Source of the DNA: Prevotellaceae bacterium
Lineage (GTDB): Bacteria; Bacteroidota; Bacteroidia; Bacteroidales; UBA932
Length of the DNA: 13,078 bases
Assembly (NCBI GenBank): GCA_031257455.1
Contig: JAIROQ010000216.1
Location: 1 to 13,078, forward strand
Reading direction: 5' to 3'
Part shown: one piece after another, positions 1 to 6,639 of the stretch
Numbering within the stretch: position 1 is the stretch's first letter
How the letters are laid out: the number at the start of each line of letters is the position of its first letter
Position numbers and translations under genes: made by a program
Notes under the pieces: generated by a model
What the model saw: the letters and a program-made list of their open reading frames with translations, nothing else
Databases searched by the model: none
What the model was told of the DNA's origin: nothing

Positions 1-131
1 ACCGGAGCAGTATTAATAAATAAATTTAATGTTTGATTAATCGAGCGGGTTTGCCAGCCATTGCTTTCAGAAAGTTGTTTTAATTTACGGATGTCTTGTT
101 TATCTCGTACCCGTACAATCATTGTTTCCAT
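1..131 (-). CDS. Partial small protein, N-terminal 43 codons only, possible antitoxin-like
   Basis: Reading the minus strand from an ATG at 131, the frame stays open to the left edge. It gives a peptide that starts METMIVRVRDKQDIRKLKQL and ends NLFINTAP before the cut. The C-terminus lies outside the window. I do not recognise the family with confidence. A short basic N-terminus with a beta-strand-like start (MIVRVRD) followed by an amphipathic helix (DIRKLKQLSES) resembles the small antitoxin-type proteins common in Bacteroidota, but that is only a resemblance. A TATATTTG -7 element lies 21 bp upstream, which supports expression. It is divergent from dnaE. It could also be a chance open frame, since only 43 codons are visible. 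Confidence 0.5.
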   Translation of the reverse strand, partial: METMIVRVRDKQDIRKLKQLSESNGWQTRSINQTLNLFINTAP

Positions 132-151
132 AATAAAATCTTATTTTTCCA

Positions 152-159
152 CAAATATA
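152..159 (-). promoter_or_regulatory. Bacteroidota-type -7 element (TATATTTG) for the left-edge gene
   Basis: On the minus strand this reads TATATTTG, matching the phylum consensus TAnnTTTG. Transcription would begin near 145, leaving a leader of about 14 nt before the ATG at 131. No clear -33 TTTG element is seen at the usual distance. Confidence 0.5.
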
Positions 160-230
160 CGCAAAAGATTAAAAAGAACCCCCGGTACATTTCCATTAAA
201 GTAGTTAAAGTAGTTAGAGGAGTTTTTTTA

Positions 231-404
231 GTGGAGAATGGAGAGTGGAGAGTGGAGAGTGGAGAGTGGAGAACGGCGGCAGGCGCGGAGGCGTAAGCCA
301 ATTCGTAATTTCTAATTTCTAATTTCTAATTCGCATTGGCGTCAGCCCAATTAGTCACATTAGCACATTAGTCACATTAGCACATTAGCACATTTTCACA
401 TCTT
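231..404 (+). repeat. Composite intergenic repeat, copy A, with a second core
   Basis: Six 7-bp units (gtggaga, one variant atggaga) fill 231-272. A G+C-rich core follows at 275-300, containing GGCGGCAGGCGC and ending GGCGTAAGCCA. Four 7-bp units (taatttc, the last taattcg) fill 306-333. A second shorter core, GGCGTCAGCCCAA, is at 338-350. Units of 8 to 9 bp (cacattag and variants) then run to about 404. The same order of purine heptamers, GGCGTnAGCC core and A+T-rich array recurs at 5338-5444 and 11222-11297. No coding sense was found here. The stretch from 132 to 472 holds only this element and the two divergent promoters. Confidence 0.85.
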
Positions 405-431
405 CAAATTTCTAAATTTTTAAATTGTTTG

Positions 432-439
432 TATCTTTG
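432..439 (+). promoter_or_regulatory. -7 element (TATCTTTG) of the dnaE promoter
   Basis: TATCTTTG fits the Bacteroidota consensus TAnnTTTG and lies 33 bp before the dnaE ATG, giving a leader of about 27 nt. The downstream bases (TATCTTTGCAATAGA) closely resemble those at the dnaB promoter (TATCTTTGCATAGA). No convincing -33 TTTG is visible in the A+T-rich repeats upstream. Confidence 0.7.
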
Positions 440-472
440 CAATAGAGAAAATATCCTTTTCCATTTTGAATT

Positions 473-3400
473 ATGTCACAATTTGTACACTTACATGTCC
501 ATACCCAATACTCTATTTTAGACGGGATGTCCACGATTGGGGGATTGTTCCGAAAAGCCCAAGAAGACGGTCAACAGGCGCTGGCCATTACCGACCACGG
601 GAATATGTTCGGCGTAAAGGAATTTTTGGATGTAGCGGAAAAAAAATTCAAGGAAATAAAGCCGATTGTCGGGTGTGAAGTGTATGTATCGCCCGAAGGT
701 CGCTTTATGCGGCGCGGCAAAGAAGACCAAAGCAGCAATCACCTTGTCCTGTTGGCCAAAAATAAAACCGGTTACTATAATTTGATAAAGCTGGTTTCCC
801 TTGCTTATATCGAAGGTTTTTATTACAAGCCGCGCATTGACCATGAACTGCTGGAACAGTATCACGAAGGATTGATTGCCTGTTCCGCCTGTCTGGCGGG
901 CGAAGTACCGCGTGCAATCCTGCACGGGAATTTGGAAGAAGCGGAAAAGACCATTGTGTGGTATAAAAATTTATTCGGCGAGGATTATTATCTCGAATTG
1001 CAACGCCACGAAACGCAAGACCCCCTGGCCGACCAGCAGGTCTATCCGATGCAAAAGGCCGTAGCGGAACATATCCGGGCATTCGCGGAAAAATACCGGA
1101 TTAAAATTATTGCCACCAATGACGTGCATTTTGAAAATGCCGAAGACGCCGAAGCGCATGACCGCTTGATTTGCTTGAATACCGGCGCCGACCTCAATGA
1201 CGCCAAACGCATGCGCTACACCAAACAGGAATGGATGAAAACACAGGCGGAAATGGCGCAACTTTTTTCCGACCTTCCCGAAGCGCTAAGCAATACATTG
1301 GAAATAGCGGAAAAGGTCGAACGTTACAGCATCAACAACCCGCCGATAATGCCGTATTTTCCGATACCCGAAAATTTCACGGACTCCAACGAATACCTGC
1401 AGCGCCTGACTTATGAAGGCGCAGCCAAACGCTATAAAGAAATCACGGAGGCCATAAAAGAGCGGATTGATTTTGAACTGGCGACAATAAAAAAAATGGG
1501 CTATCCCGATTACTTTTTGATTGTGCAGGATTTTATTGCCGCCGCGCGTGAAATGGATGTCTGGGTAGGTCCCGGACGCGGTTCGGCTGCCGGGTCGGTG
1601 GTGGCCTATTGTTTGCAGATTACCGATATTGACCCGTTGAAATATAATTTGCTGTTTGAGCGTTTCCTCAATCCCGACCGCATTTCGTTGCCCGATATTG
1701 ACATTGATTTCGATGATGACGGCCGCGCAAAAGTATTAAAATATGTGGAAGAGAAATACGGGAAAGACCATGTATCGCATGTCATCACTTTCGGCACGAT
1801 GGCGACCAAGTCGGCTATCCGCGATGTGGCGCGCGTGCAGAAACTGCCGTTGGATGTATCGGATAAACTGGCCAAATTGATACCCGTGCGCTGGGACAAA
1901 AAGGAAACAGTCGTTAAAAAAGATGAAGACGGCAACGAAGAAAAAGAAGAACAAACCTTGCCGATTAACTTGGAAAACTGTCTTACCCATATCCCCGAAC
2001 TTAAACAGGCAATGGAATCGGACGACCCGCTGCTGCAGGACACGTTCAAGTTTGCCAAACAGCTGGAAGGCTCTGTCCGCAATACCGGCGTGCATGCCTG
2101 CGCCATTATCATCGGGCGGAATAATTTAATGGAACACATCCCTATTTCTTCCGCCAAAGACAAGGATACCGGCGAAGACATGTGGGTATCGCAGTACGAA
2201 GGCTCGTGCATCGAAGAAGTAGGCATGTTGAAAATGGATTTCCTTGGGCTAAAAACCCTGTCCATTCTGCGCGGCGCTGTTGAAAACATAAAATCGACAC
2301 GCGGCATTGACATTGATTTGGCCGCCATTTCGCTGGATGATAAGAAAACCTATGAACTGTTCAGTCGCGGGAATACAGTGGCCACGTTCCAGTTTGAATC
2401 GGACGGCATGAGGAAATGGTTGCAGGAACTCGAACCCACGCGTTTTGAAGACCTGATAGCCATGAACGCGCTCTACCGTCCCGGCCCGATGAATTATATT
2501 CCCAACTTTGTCAAACGCAAACATGGCGGCGAAAAAATAGAATACGACCTGCCCGAAATGGAAGAATTTTTGAGCGACACATACGGCATCACCGTGTATC
2601 AGGAGCAGGTCATGCTGTTGTCGCAAAAACTGGCCGGATTTACCGGCGGGCAAGCCGACACCCTGCGCAAAGCCATGGGGAAAAAGCAAAAAAAGACGCT
2701 GGCAAAAATGAAAAACGATTTCATTGCCGGCGCCATACAAAACGGACACTCCGAAGCCATTTGCAATAAAATCTGGAGCGACTGGGAAGCGTTTGCCGAA
2801 TACGCTTTCAACAAATCGCATTCCACCTGTTACGCTTTGCTCGGATACCAGACCGCCTACCTGAAAGCCAACTATCCGGCGGAATACATGGCCGCCGTGC
2901 TTAGCTGCAACCTGGATAATATTGACGAAATCGCCAAACTGATGAACGAATGCCGGCGGATGGGCATTGCCGTATTGGGGCCGGCCATCAACGAAAGTAA
3001 CCGGCGCTTTGCCGTCAATAAAGCGGGAGATATCCGTTTCAGCATGGCTGCCATTAAAAACGTGGGAGCGGCCGCTATTGACGCCATCGTAAACGAACGG
3101 CAACGTCACGGGCCATTCAAAGACATATTTGATTTTGTGGAACGCATACCCTTGTCCACCGTAAACCGCCGGGCGATGGAAGCGCTGGTACTGGGCGGCG
3201 CGTTTGATGAATTTAAAGAAATCAAACGCTATCAATACCTGTCGCCCAATGCGCAAAAAGAAATTTTTCTGGAAAGCCTGCTGCGCTACGCCAACAAATG
3301 GCAGGCCGATAAACAACAAAACACGAATTCATTATTCGGCGGCAGTTATGACGTGGCCGTACAAAAACCGAAAATCCCCACAGACGTGGAAGAATGGATT

Positions 3401-4102
3401 GCCACCGAAACCCTGAAAAAAGAAAAAGAACTGGTAGGCATCTACCTCTCGGCGCACCCCTTGGACGTTCATTCTTTCGCGATACGGCATTTTACCAACC
3501 ATACCCTGCAAGAGATACCTGATTTATTAAACAAAGCGCTGAACGACAAAGACGGAATGCTGCAGCGGAAAACAATCCTGCTGGCCGGCCTTGTAACCAA
3601 AGCGGAAGAGGCGAAATCAAAAAAAACGGAAAAGCCTTATCTGCGTTTTACACTGGAAGACTATTCCGATTCTATGAATATGGCGCTATTCGGGATAGAT
3701 TACGACAATTTCTCCAAATCCATAAAAACGGAACAGGCATTATTACTGCGCTGCCAGATACAAAAATGTTTCCGGAAAAAGGATGACAAGCGACCCGAAG
3801 AATGGGAACTTAGAATACGCTCCGTCCATAATCTGGCACACGTGTGCGATGAACTGGTGCAGGCCATCCAGCTTGTCTTGCCGGTGGAAGAACTGTCCGC
3901 ATCCTTTACGAAACGGTTAATGGATGCGATTTCAAAAAACCGGGGAAATATAACGTTGCAACTGAAATTGACGGAACAAAAACACCGGTTGACACTGCCA
4001 TTATGGTCGCGTTCGCACCCGGTGGCGCTGACGCCGGATTTTATAGATTTTATACAGTCGGAAAATATAAATTATTCTTTAACTAAAAAAATTGGTTGTT
4101 GA
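473..4102 (+). CDS. dnaE: DNA polymerase III alpha subunit, replicative polymerase
   Basis: This is the chromosomal replicative DNA polymerase (C family, DnaE type), 1209 aa, close to the usual length. Domains in order: PHP (about 1-285), palm, thumb and fingers (about 290-900), helix-hairpin-helix region (about 850-910) and OB-fold (about 1030-1125). Palm catalytic aspartates are D408 and D410 in LPDIDIDF and D589 in MLKMDFLGL. The PHP domain appears to keep all nine metal ligands seen in proofreading bacterial DnaE enzymes: H8, H10, D17, H42, E69, H90, C140, D217 and H219. Intrinsic 3'-5' exonuclease activity is therefore plausible. A likely clamp-binding motif is TNSLFGG at 951-957. A charged Lys/Glu segment (477-494) looks like a lineage insertion. 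The ATG at 473 is preferred because MSQFVHLHVHT matches the family N-terminus and a -7 promoter lies just upstream. The stop codon sits inside the start of an octamer repeat array. Confidence 0.98.
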   Translation: MSQFVHLHVHTQYSILDGMSTIGGLFRKAQEDGQQALAITDHGNMFGVKEFLDVAEKKFKEIKPIVGCEVYVSPEGRFMRRGKEDQSSNHLVLLAKNKTGYYNLIKLVSLAYIEGFYYKPRIDHELLEQYHEGLIACSACLAGEVPRAILHGNLEEAEKTIVWYKNLFGEDYYLELQRHETQDPLADQQVYPMQKAVAEHIRAFAEKYRIKIIATNDVHFENAEDAEAHDRLICLNTGADLNDAKRMRYTKQEWMKTQAEMAQLFSDLPEALSNTLEIAEKVERYSINNPPIMPYFPIPENFTDSNEYLQRLTYEGAAKRYKEITEAIKERIDFELATIKKMGYPDYFLIVQDFIAAAREMDVWVGPGRGSAAGSVVAYCLQITDIDPLKYNLLFERFLNPDRISLPDIDIDFDDDGRAKVLKYVEEKYGKDHVSHVITFGTMATKSAIRDVARVQKLPLDVSDKLAKLIPVRWDKKETVVKKDEDGNEEKEEQTLPINLENCLTHIPELKQAMESDDPLLQDTFKFAKQLEGSVRNTGVHACAIIIGRNNLMEHIPISSAKDKDTGEDMWVSQYEGSCIEEVGMLKMDFLGLKTLSILRGAVENIKSTRGIDIDLAAISLDDKKTYELFSRGNTVATFQFESDGMRKWLQELEPTRFEDLIAMNALYRPGPMNYIPNFVKRKHGGEKIEYDLPEMEEFLSDTYGITVYQEQVMLLSQKLAGFTGGQADTLRKAMGKKQKKTLAKMKNDFIAGAIQNGHSEAICNKIWSDWEAFAEYAFNKSHSTCYALLGYQTAYLKANYPAEYMAAVLSCNLDNIDEIAKLMNECRRMGIAVLGPAINESNRRFAVNKAGDIRFSMAAIKNVGAAAIDAIVNERQRHGPFKDIFDFVERIPLSTVNRRAMEALVLGGAFDEFKEIKRYQYLSPNAQKEIFLESLLRYANKWQADKQQNTNSLFGGSYDVAVQKPKIPTDVEEWIATETLKKEKELVGIYLSAHPLDVHSFAIRHFTNHTLQEIPDLLNKALNDKDGMLQRKTILLAGLVTKAEEAKSKKTEKPYLRFTLEDYSDSMNMALFGIDYDNFSKSIKTEQALLLRCQIQKCFRKKDDKRPEEWELRIRSVHNLAHVCDELVQAIQLVLPVEELSASFTKRLMDAISKNRGNITLQLKLTEQKHRLTLPLWSRSHPVALTPDFIDFIQSENINYSLTKKIGC

Positions 4103-4265
4103 GTTGTTTAATTGTTGAGTTGTTTAATTGTTGAACTGTTGAATTGTTTATTTGTTTATTTGTGTATTAGCTGATGCCAACTATCATTCAACAGTTCAAC
4201 AGTTCAACAGTTCAACAGTTCAACAACTCAACAACTCAACAAATCAACAAATCAACAAATCAACC
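4098..4265. repeat. Inverted pair of 8-bp tandem arrays between dnaE and the transferase gene
   Basis: The left array (4098-4161) has eight 8-bp units of the form gttgagtt, gtttaatt, gttgaact and gtttattt. The right array (4187-4265) has almost ten units: ttcaacag four times, ttcaacaa, ctcaacaa twice, then atcaacaa twice and a truncated unit. The arrays are reverse complements of each other. The inner 16 bp (4129-4144 against 4186-4201) pair perfectly, and the outer units pair imperfectly to 4098 and 4232. The RNA could form a stem of up to about 47 bp around a 41-nt loop. It begins at the dnaE stop codon and ends one base before the next gene's ATG, so it may end or protect the dnaE message, or affect downstream translation. 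Confidence 0.85.
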
Positions 4266-4266
4266 T

Positions 4267-5337
4267 ATGAGTACTTTTTTCTATGCCTGTATTACCGCCT
4301 TGCTATGCAGTTTTTTATTAATGCCGTTACTGGCGCGGTTTCTGCGCCGCAGGCATATCCTTGACAAGGGCGGCCACCGGAGGGTTCACAAAGGATTTGT
4401 GCCGTCAATGGGGGGAGTTATCATTTGCCTGTCATTCCTGTTTGCGATGCTATTGTGGATACCCATCGACAGCATCAGCGAGCGCCGGTTTGAGCTGGCG
4501 GCTATTGCACTCATGTTTTTTACCGGCGTCCGCGATGACATGCAACCTTTGCGTCCGTTATATAAATTCTTTGTACAAATGATTGCGGCAATTATAGTAG
4601 TCGTTGCCGGCAATATGTATATCCATTCGTTCTACGGCCTGTTCGGCATATATGAAATACCGGAACTGTTGGGCTGTGCAATCAGCGTACTGTTCATTAT
4701 TTTTATCACCAATGCATTTAATTTAATTGACGGCCTTGACGGACTGGCAGCCGGCATGGCCATAGTGGCTTTTTCATTTCTCGGTTATTGGTTCTATGTG
4801 GCCGGCTACGAAATGGAAACCCTGCGCATGGCCTGTATCATCGGCGCACTTGTCGGATTCCTGTACTATAATTGGCAACCGGCCTCCATTTTCATGGGCG
4901 ACACCGGTTCGCTGGTTGTCGGGTTTATCCTCTCCACGAGCGCCCTCTCTTTCATCTCCGCAAACGGCAGTTTGCCGGACGATGTATCCTATAAATTCCC
5001 TGCGGTATTCAGTACCGGGATGACCATCGTATTATTGCCGCTTTTCGACACGACCCGCATATTCATCCTGCGAATAAAACAGGGGAAATCGCCCTTCCTT
5101 CCCGACAAGCAACACCTGCATCATGTGCTGCTGCACGTGATGCGCACGCATGCAAGAACCGTCCGCGTCATGTTGACAGGATATATCCTTTTTTCCGGAT
5201 GTGTTCTCATTGCCGGTAAATTCTGTAAGGACTGGGTAGTACTTACCGGGGGAATCGTTACGTGTATTCTCATCGATTTGCTACTGACGCGTAATATCGG
5301 CCGGCTGGTGCGGAAATCTTTAAGAGGCCGGAAGTAG
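4267..5337 (+). CDS. wecA: WecA/TagO-family undecaprenyl-phosphate hexosamine-1-phosphate transferase
   Basis: This multi-pass inner-membrane enzyme is predicted to move a HexNAc-1-phosphate (most likely GlcNAc-1-P) from its UDP form to undecaprenyl phosphate, the first step of a lipid-linked glycan. From the ATG at 4267 it has 356 aa, a usual length. Signature motifs are D90-D91 (VRDD), NAFNLIDGLDGL at 149-160 (D155, D158), MGDTGS near 210-215 and PLFDTTR around D261. HLHH at 283-286 is the WecA-type motif that separates this group from MraY. About ten hydrophobic segments are seen. An in-frame upstream ATG at 4174 would add 31 residues encoded by the octamer repeat (QQFNSSTV-type 8-residue units). 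I reject it because the N-terminal membrane helix begins right after M at 4267. The exact sugar and product glycan cannot be determined. No separate promoter was found, so it may be read through from dnaE. Confidence 0.93.
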   Translation: MSTFFYACITALLCSFLLMPLLARFLRRRHILDKGGHRRVHKGFVPSMGGVIICLSFLFAMLLWIPIDSISERRFELAAIALMFFTGVRDDMQPLRPLYKFFVQMIAAIIVVVAGNMYIHSFYGLFGIYEIPELLGCAISVLFIIFITNAFNLIDGLDGLAAGMAIVAFSFLGYWFYVAGYEMETLRMACIIGALVGFLYYNWQPASIFMGDTGSLVVGFILSTSALSFISANGSLPDDVSYKFPAVFSTGMTIVLLPLFDTTRIFILRIKQGKSPFLPDKQHLHHVLLHVMRTHARTVRVMLTGYILFSGCVLIAGKFCKDWVVLTGGIVTCILIDLLLTRNIGRLVRKSLRGRK

Positions 5338-5444
5338 GAGTTAAGAACTAAGAGTTAAGAGTTATGAGTTATGAGTTATGAGTGGCGGCAGGCGCACCGG
5401 CGTTAGCCAAATCCGTAAATCTGTAAATCCGTAAATCCGTAAAT
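5338..5444 (+). repeat. Composite intergenic repeat, copy B
   Basis: Six 7-bp units fill 5338-5379 (gagttaa, gaactaa, gagttaa, then gagttat three times). The core at 5384-5410 contains GGCGGCAGGCGC and ends GGCGTTAGCCAA. Four 8-bp units (ccgtaaat, one variant ctgtaaat) fill 5413-5444. It occupies the whole gap between the convergent transferase and galE genes. No ordinary stem plus T-run terminator is visible there, so the element itself may serve that role. Confidence 0.85.
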
Positions 5445-5448
5445 GGCT

Positions 5449-6477
5449 TCACGCTTTATGCCTCACGACTAATTCCCATTTCCATGCCGCGCGGAGGGTG
5501 TCTTCAATAGATTCCTGCGCGTGCCAGCCAAGAACGGTATGCGCTTTTTCGGGATTAGCCCAGACCTGTTCAATATCGCCGGCACGGCGGCCGACAATCT
5601 TATAAGGTAGTTTTATTCCCGTAGCTTTTTGAAAGGCGTCAATCAGTTCCAGTACCGACAATCCTTTGCCCGTGCCGATATTAAAGGTTTCCACAGCCGT
5701 TTTATTTTTCCCGTCCGCGAGGTAATTAACCGCCTGCACATGCGCACGCGCCAAATCCACTACGTTGATATAATCGCGGATGCAACTGCCGTCCGGCGTG
5801 TGGTAATCATTACCGAAAACGCTTAATTCCTGCCGGACGCCCGCCGCCGTCTGCGTGATGAAAGGCACTAAATTTTGCGGCACACCCACCGGCAATTCCC
5901 CTATCTCGGCAGACGGATGAGCGCCTATAGGATTGAAGTAACGCAACAAAACGCCCTGCAATGCAAAGGAAACAGCGGTATCGCGCAAAATCTCTTCACA
6001 AATCTGCTTCGTATTCCCGTAGGGCGACATGGCCGGCAGGACAGGAGCATCTTCCGTAACCGGCAACACGGCAGGCTGGCCGTAAACCGTGCACGATGAA
6101 GAAAACACTATATGGAAAACGCCATGCGCTATCATCTCTTCCACGACATTGAGCAGCGACAGGAGGTTATTCCGGTAATACAGCAGGGGCTTTTCCACAC
6201 TCTCGCCCACCGCCTTGGACGCTGCAAAATGAATGACCGCCGTAATGCCGGAATACTTATCAAAAATAGCCGCCATAGCGTTCCTGTCGCAACAGTCCGC
6301 CTGCTCAAAATGCGGACGAACGCCGGTAATGCGCGTAATGCCGTCCACCACCGCCGCTGTGGAATTTGATAAATTATCTACAATAACGGTTTCAAACCCC
6401 GCCTGCTGTAGCTCAACTACGGTATGCGAGCCAATGTAGCCCGTGCCGCCGGTAACAAGAATAATCGGTTGTAACAT
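5449..6477 (-). CDS. galE: UDP-glucose/UDP-N-acetylglucosamine 4-epimerase
   Basis: This is a cytoplasmic NAD-dependent extended short-chain dehydrogenase that inverts C4 of UDP-hexoses. From the ATG at 6477 it has 342 aa, near the 338 of the E. coli enzyme. The NAD-binding motif is TGGTGYIG at 9-16. The catalytic triad is S128, Y153 and K157 (SPYGNTK). RYFNPIGAHP (179-188) and NLVPF (202-206) are also typical. By motif alignment (GDIEQVWANP against E. coli GDLPAYWAD) the residue at the E. coli Tyr299 position is V305. A small residue there is associated with acceptance of UDP-GlcNAc and UDP-GalNAc, so it may be bifunctional. A longer frame starting at TTG 6495 is possible, but that TTG lies inside the TACCTTTG promoter element. 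The gene is convergent with the transferase gene and divergent from dnaB. Its last codons run into repeat-like sequence (cttcacgctttatgcctcac). Confidence 0.95.
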   Translation of the reverse strand: MLQPIILVTGGTGYIGSHTVVELQQAGFETVIVDNLSNSTAAVVDGITRITGVRPHFEQADCCDRNAMAAIFDKYSGITAVIHFAASKAVGESVEKPLLYYRNNLLSLLNVVEEMIAHGVFHIVFSSSCTVYGQPAVLPVTEDAPVLPAMSPYGNTKQICEEILRDTAVSFALQGVLLRYFNPIGAHPSAEIGELPVGVPQNLVPFITQTAAGVRQELSVFGNDYHTPDGSCIRDYINVVDLARAHVQAVNYLADGKNKTAVETFNIGTGKGLSVLELIDAFQKATGIKLPYKIVGRRAGDIEQVWANPEKAHTVLGWHAQESIEDTLRAAWKWELVVRHKA

Positions 6478-6492
6478 ATATTTTTTTTGAAA

Positions 6493-6500
6493 CAAAGGTA
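6493..6500 (-). promoter_or_regulatory. -7 element (TACCTTTG) of the galE promoter
   Basis: The minus strand reads TACCTTTG, an exact TAnnTTTG match, with a TTTG (complement of 6518-6521) 17 bp upstream as a possible -33 element. The expected start near 6486 leaves a leader of only about 9 nt before the ATG at 6477, so the message is nearly leaderless. This placement rules out the upstream TTG as the start codon. Confidence 0.65.
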
Positions 6501-6514
6501 GCGATTTTAAGACA

Positions 6515-6587
6515 ATTCAAAGATTTAAAGATTTAAAAATTTAAAAATTTAAAGGTTGAAATCTTTGAATTTTTAAATCTTTAAATC
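6515..6587. repeat. Long inverted repeat of 8-bp units between the galE and dnaB promoters
   Basis: gatttaaagatttaaaaatt (6522-6541) is the perfect reverse complement of 6568-6587, a 20-bp stem with a 26-nt loop. An alternative perfect 10-bp pairing joins attcaaagat (6515-6524) with atctttgaat (6561-6570). The arms are octamer arrays (agatttaa, aaatttaa). The element lies exactly between the two divergent promoters. It may insulate them or bind a protein. There is no T-run arrangement typical of a terminator. Confidence 0.85.
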
Positions 6588-6601
6588 ATGAAATTTTATA
6601 T

Positions 6602-6609
6602 TATCTTTG
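6602..6609 (+). promoter_or_regulatory. -7 element (TATCTTTG) of the dnaB-ispD promoter
   Basis: TATCTTTG matches TAnnTTTG and is followed by CATAGA, nearly the same context as the dnaE promoter. Transcription should start near 6616, giving a leader of about 24 nt to the ATG at 6640. It likely drives dnaB and ispD together. Confidence 0.7.
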
Positions 6610-6639
6610 CATAGAAATCCATTATTAACACAAAATTCT

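Noticed and set aside
96..301. Small frames on both strands across 96-301
   Set aside because: They are translated from the heptamer array and A+T-rich spacer, have no family resemblance and conflict with the promoter positions.
4098..4265. CRISPR array
   Set aside because: Units are 8 bp and directly adjoining with no spacers, and no cas gene is present.
4174..4266. Upstream start for the transferase gene adding 31 residues
   Set aside because: The extension is encoded wholly by the octamer array and is unlike the family. The ATG at 4267 places the first membrane helix at the N-terminus as expected.
6478..6495. TTG start for galE giving six more residues
   Set aside because: The TTG lies in the TACCTTTG promoter element, and MLQPIILVTGGTGYIGS is the normal GalE beginning.
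6607..6639. TTG start for dnaB giving 11 more residues
   Set aside because: The TTG is part of the -7 element TATCTTTG, upstream of the expected transcription start. ATG 6640 fits the family.
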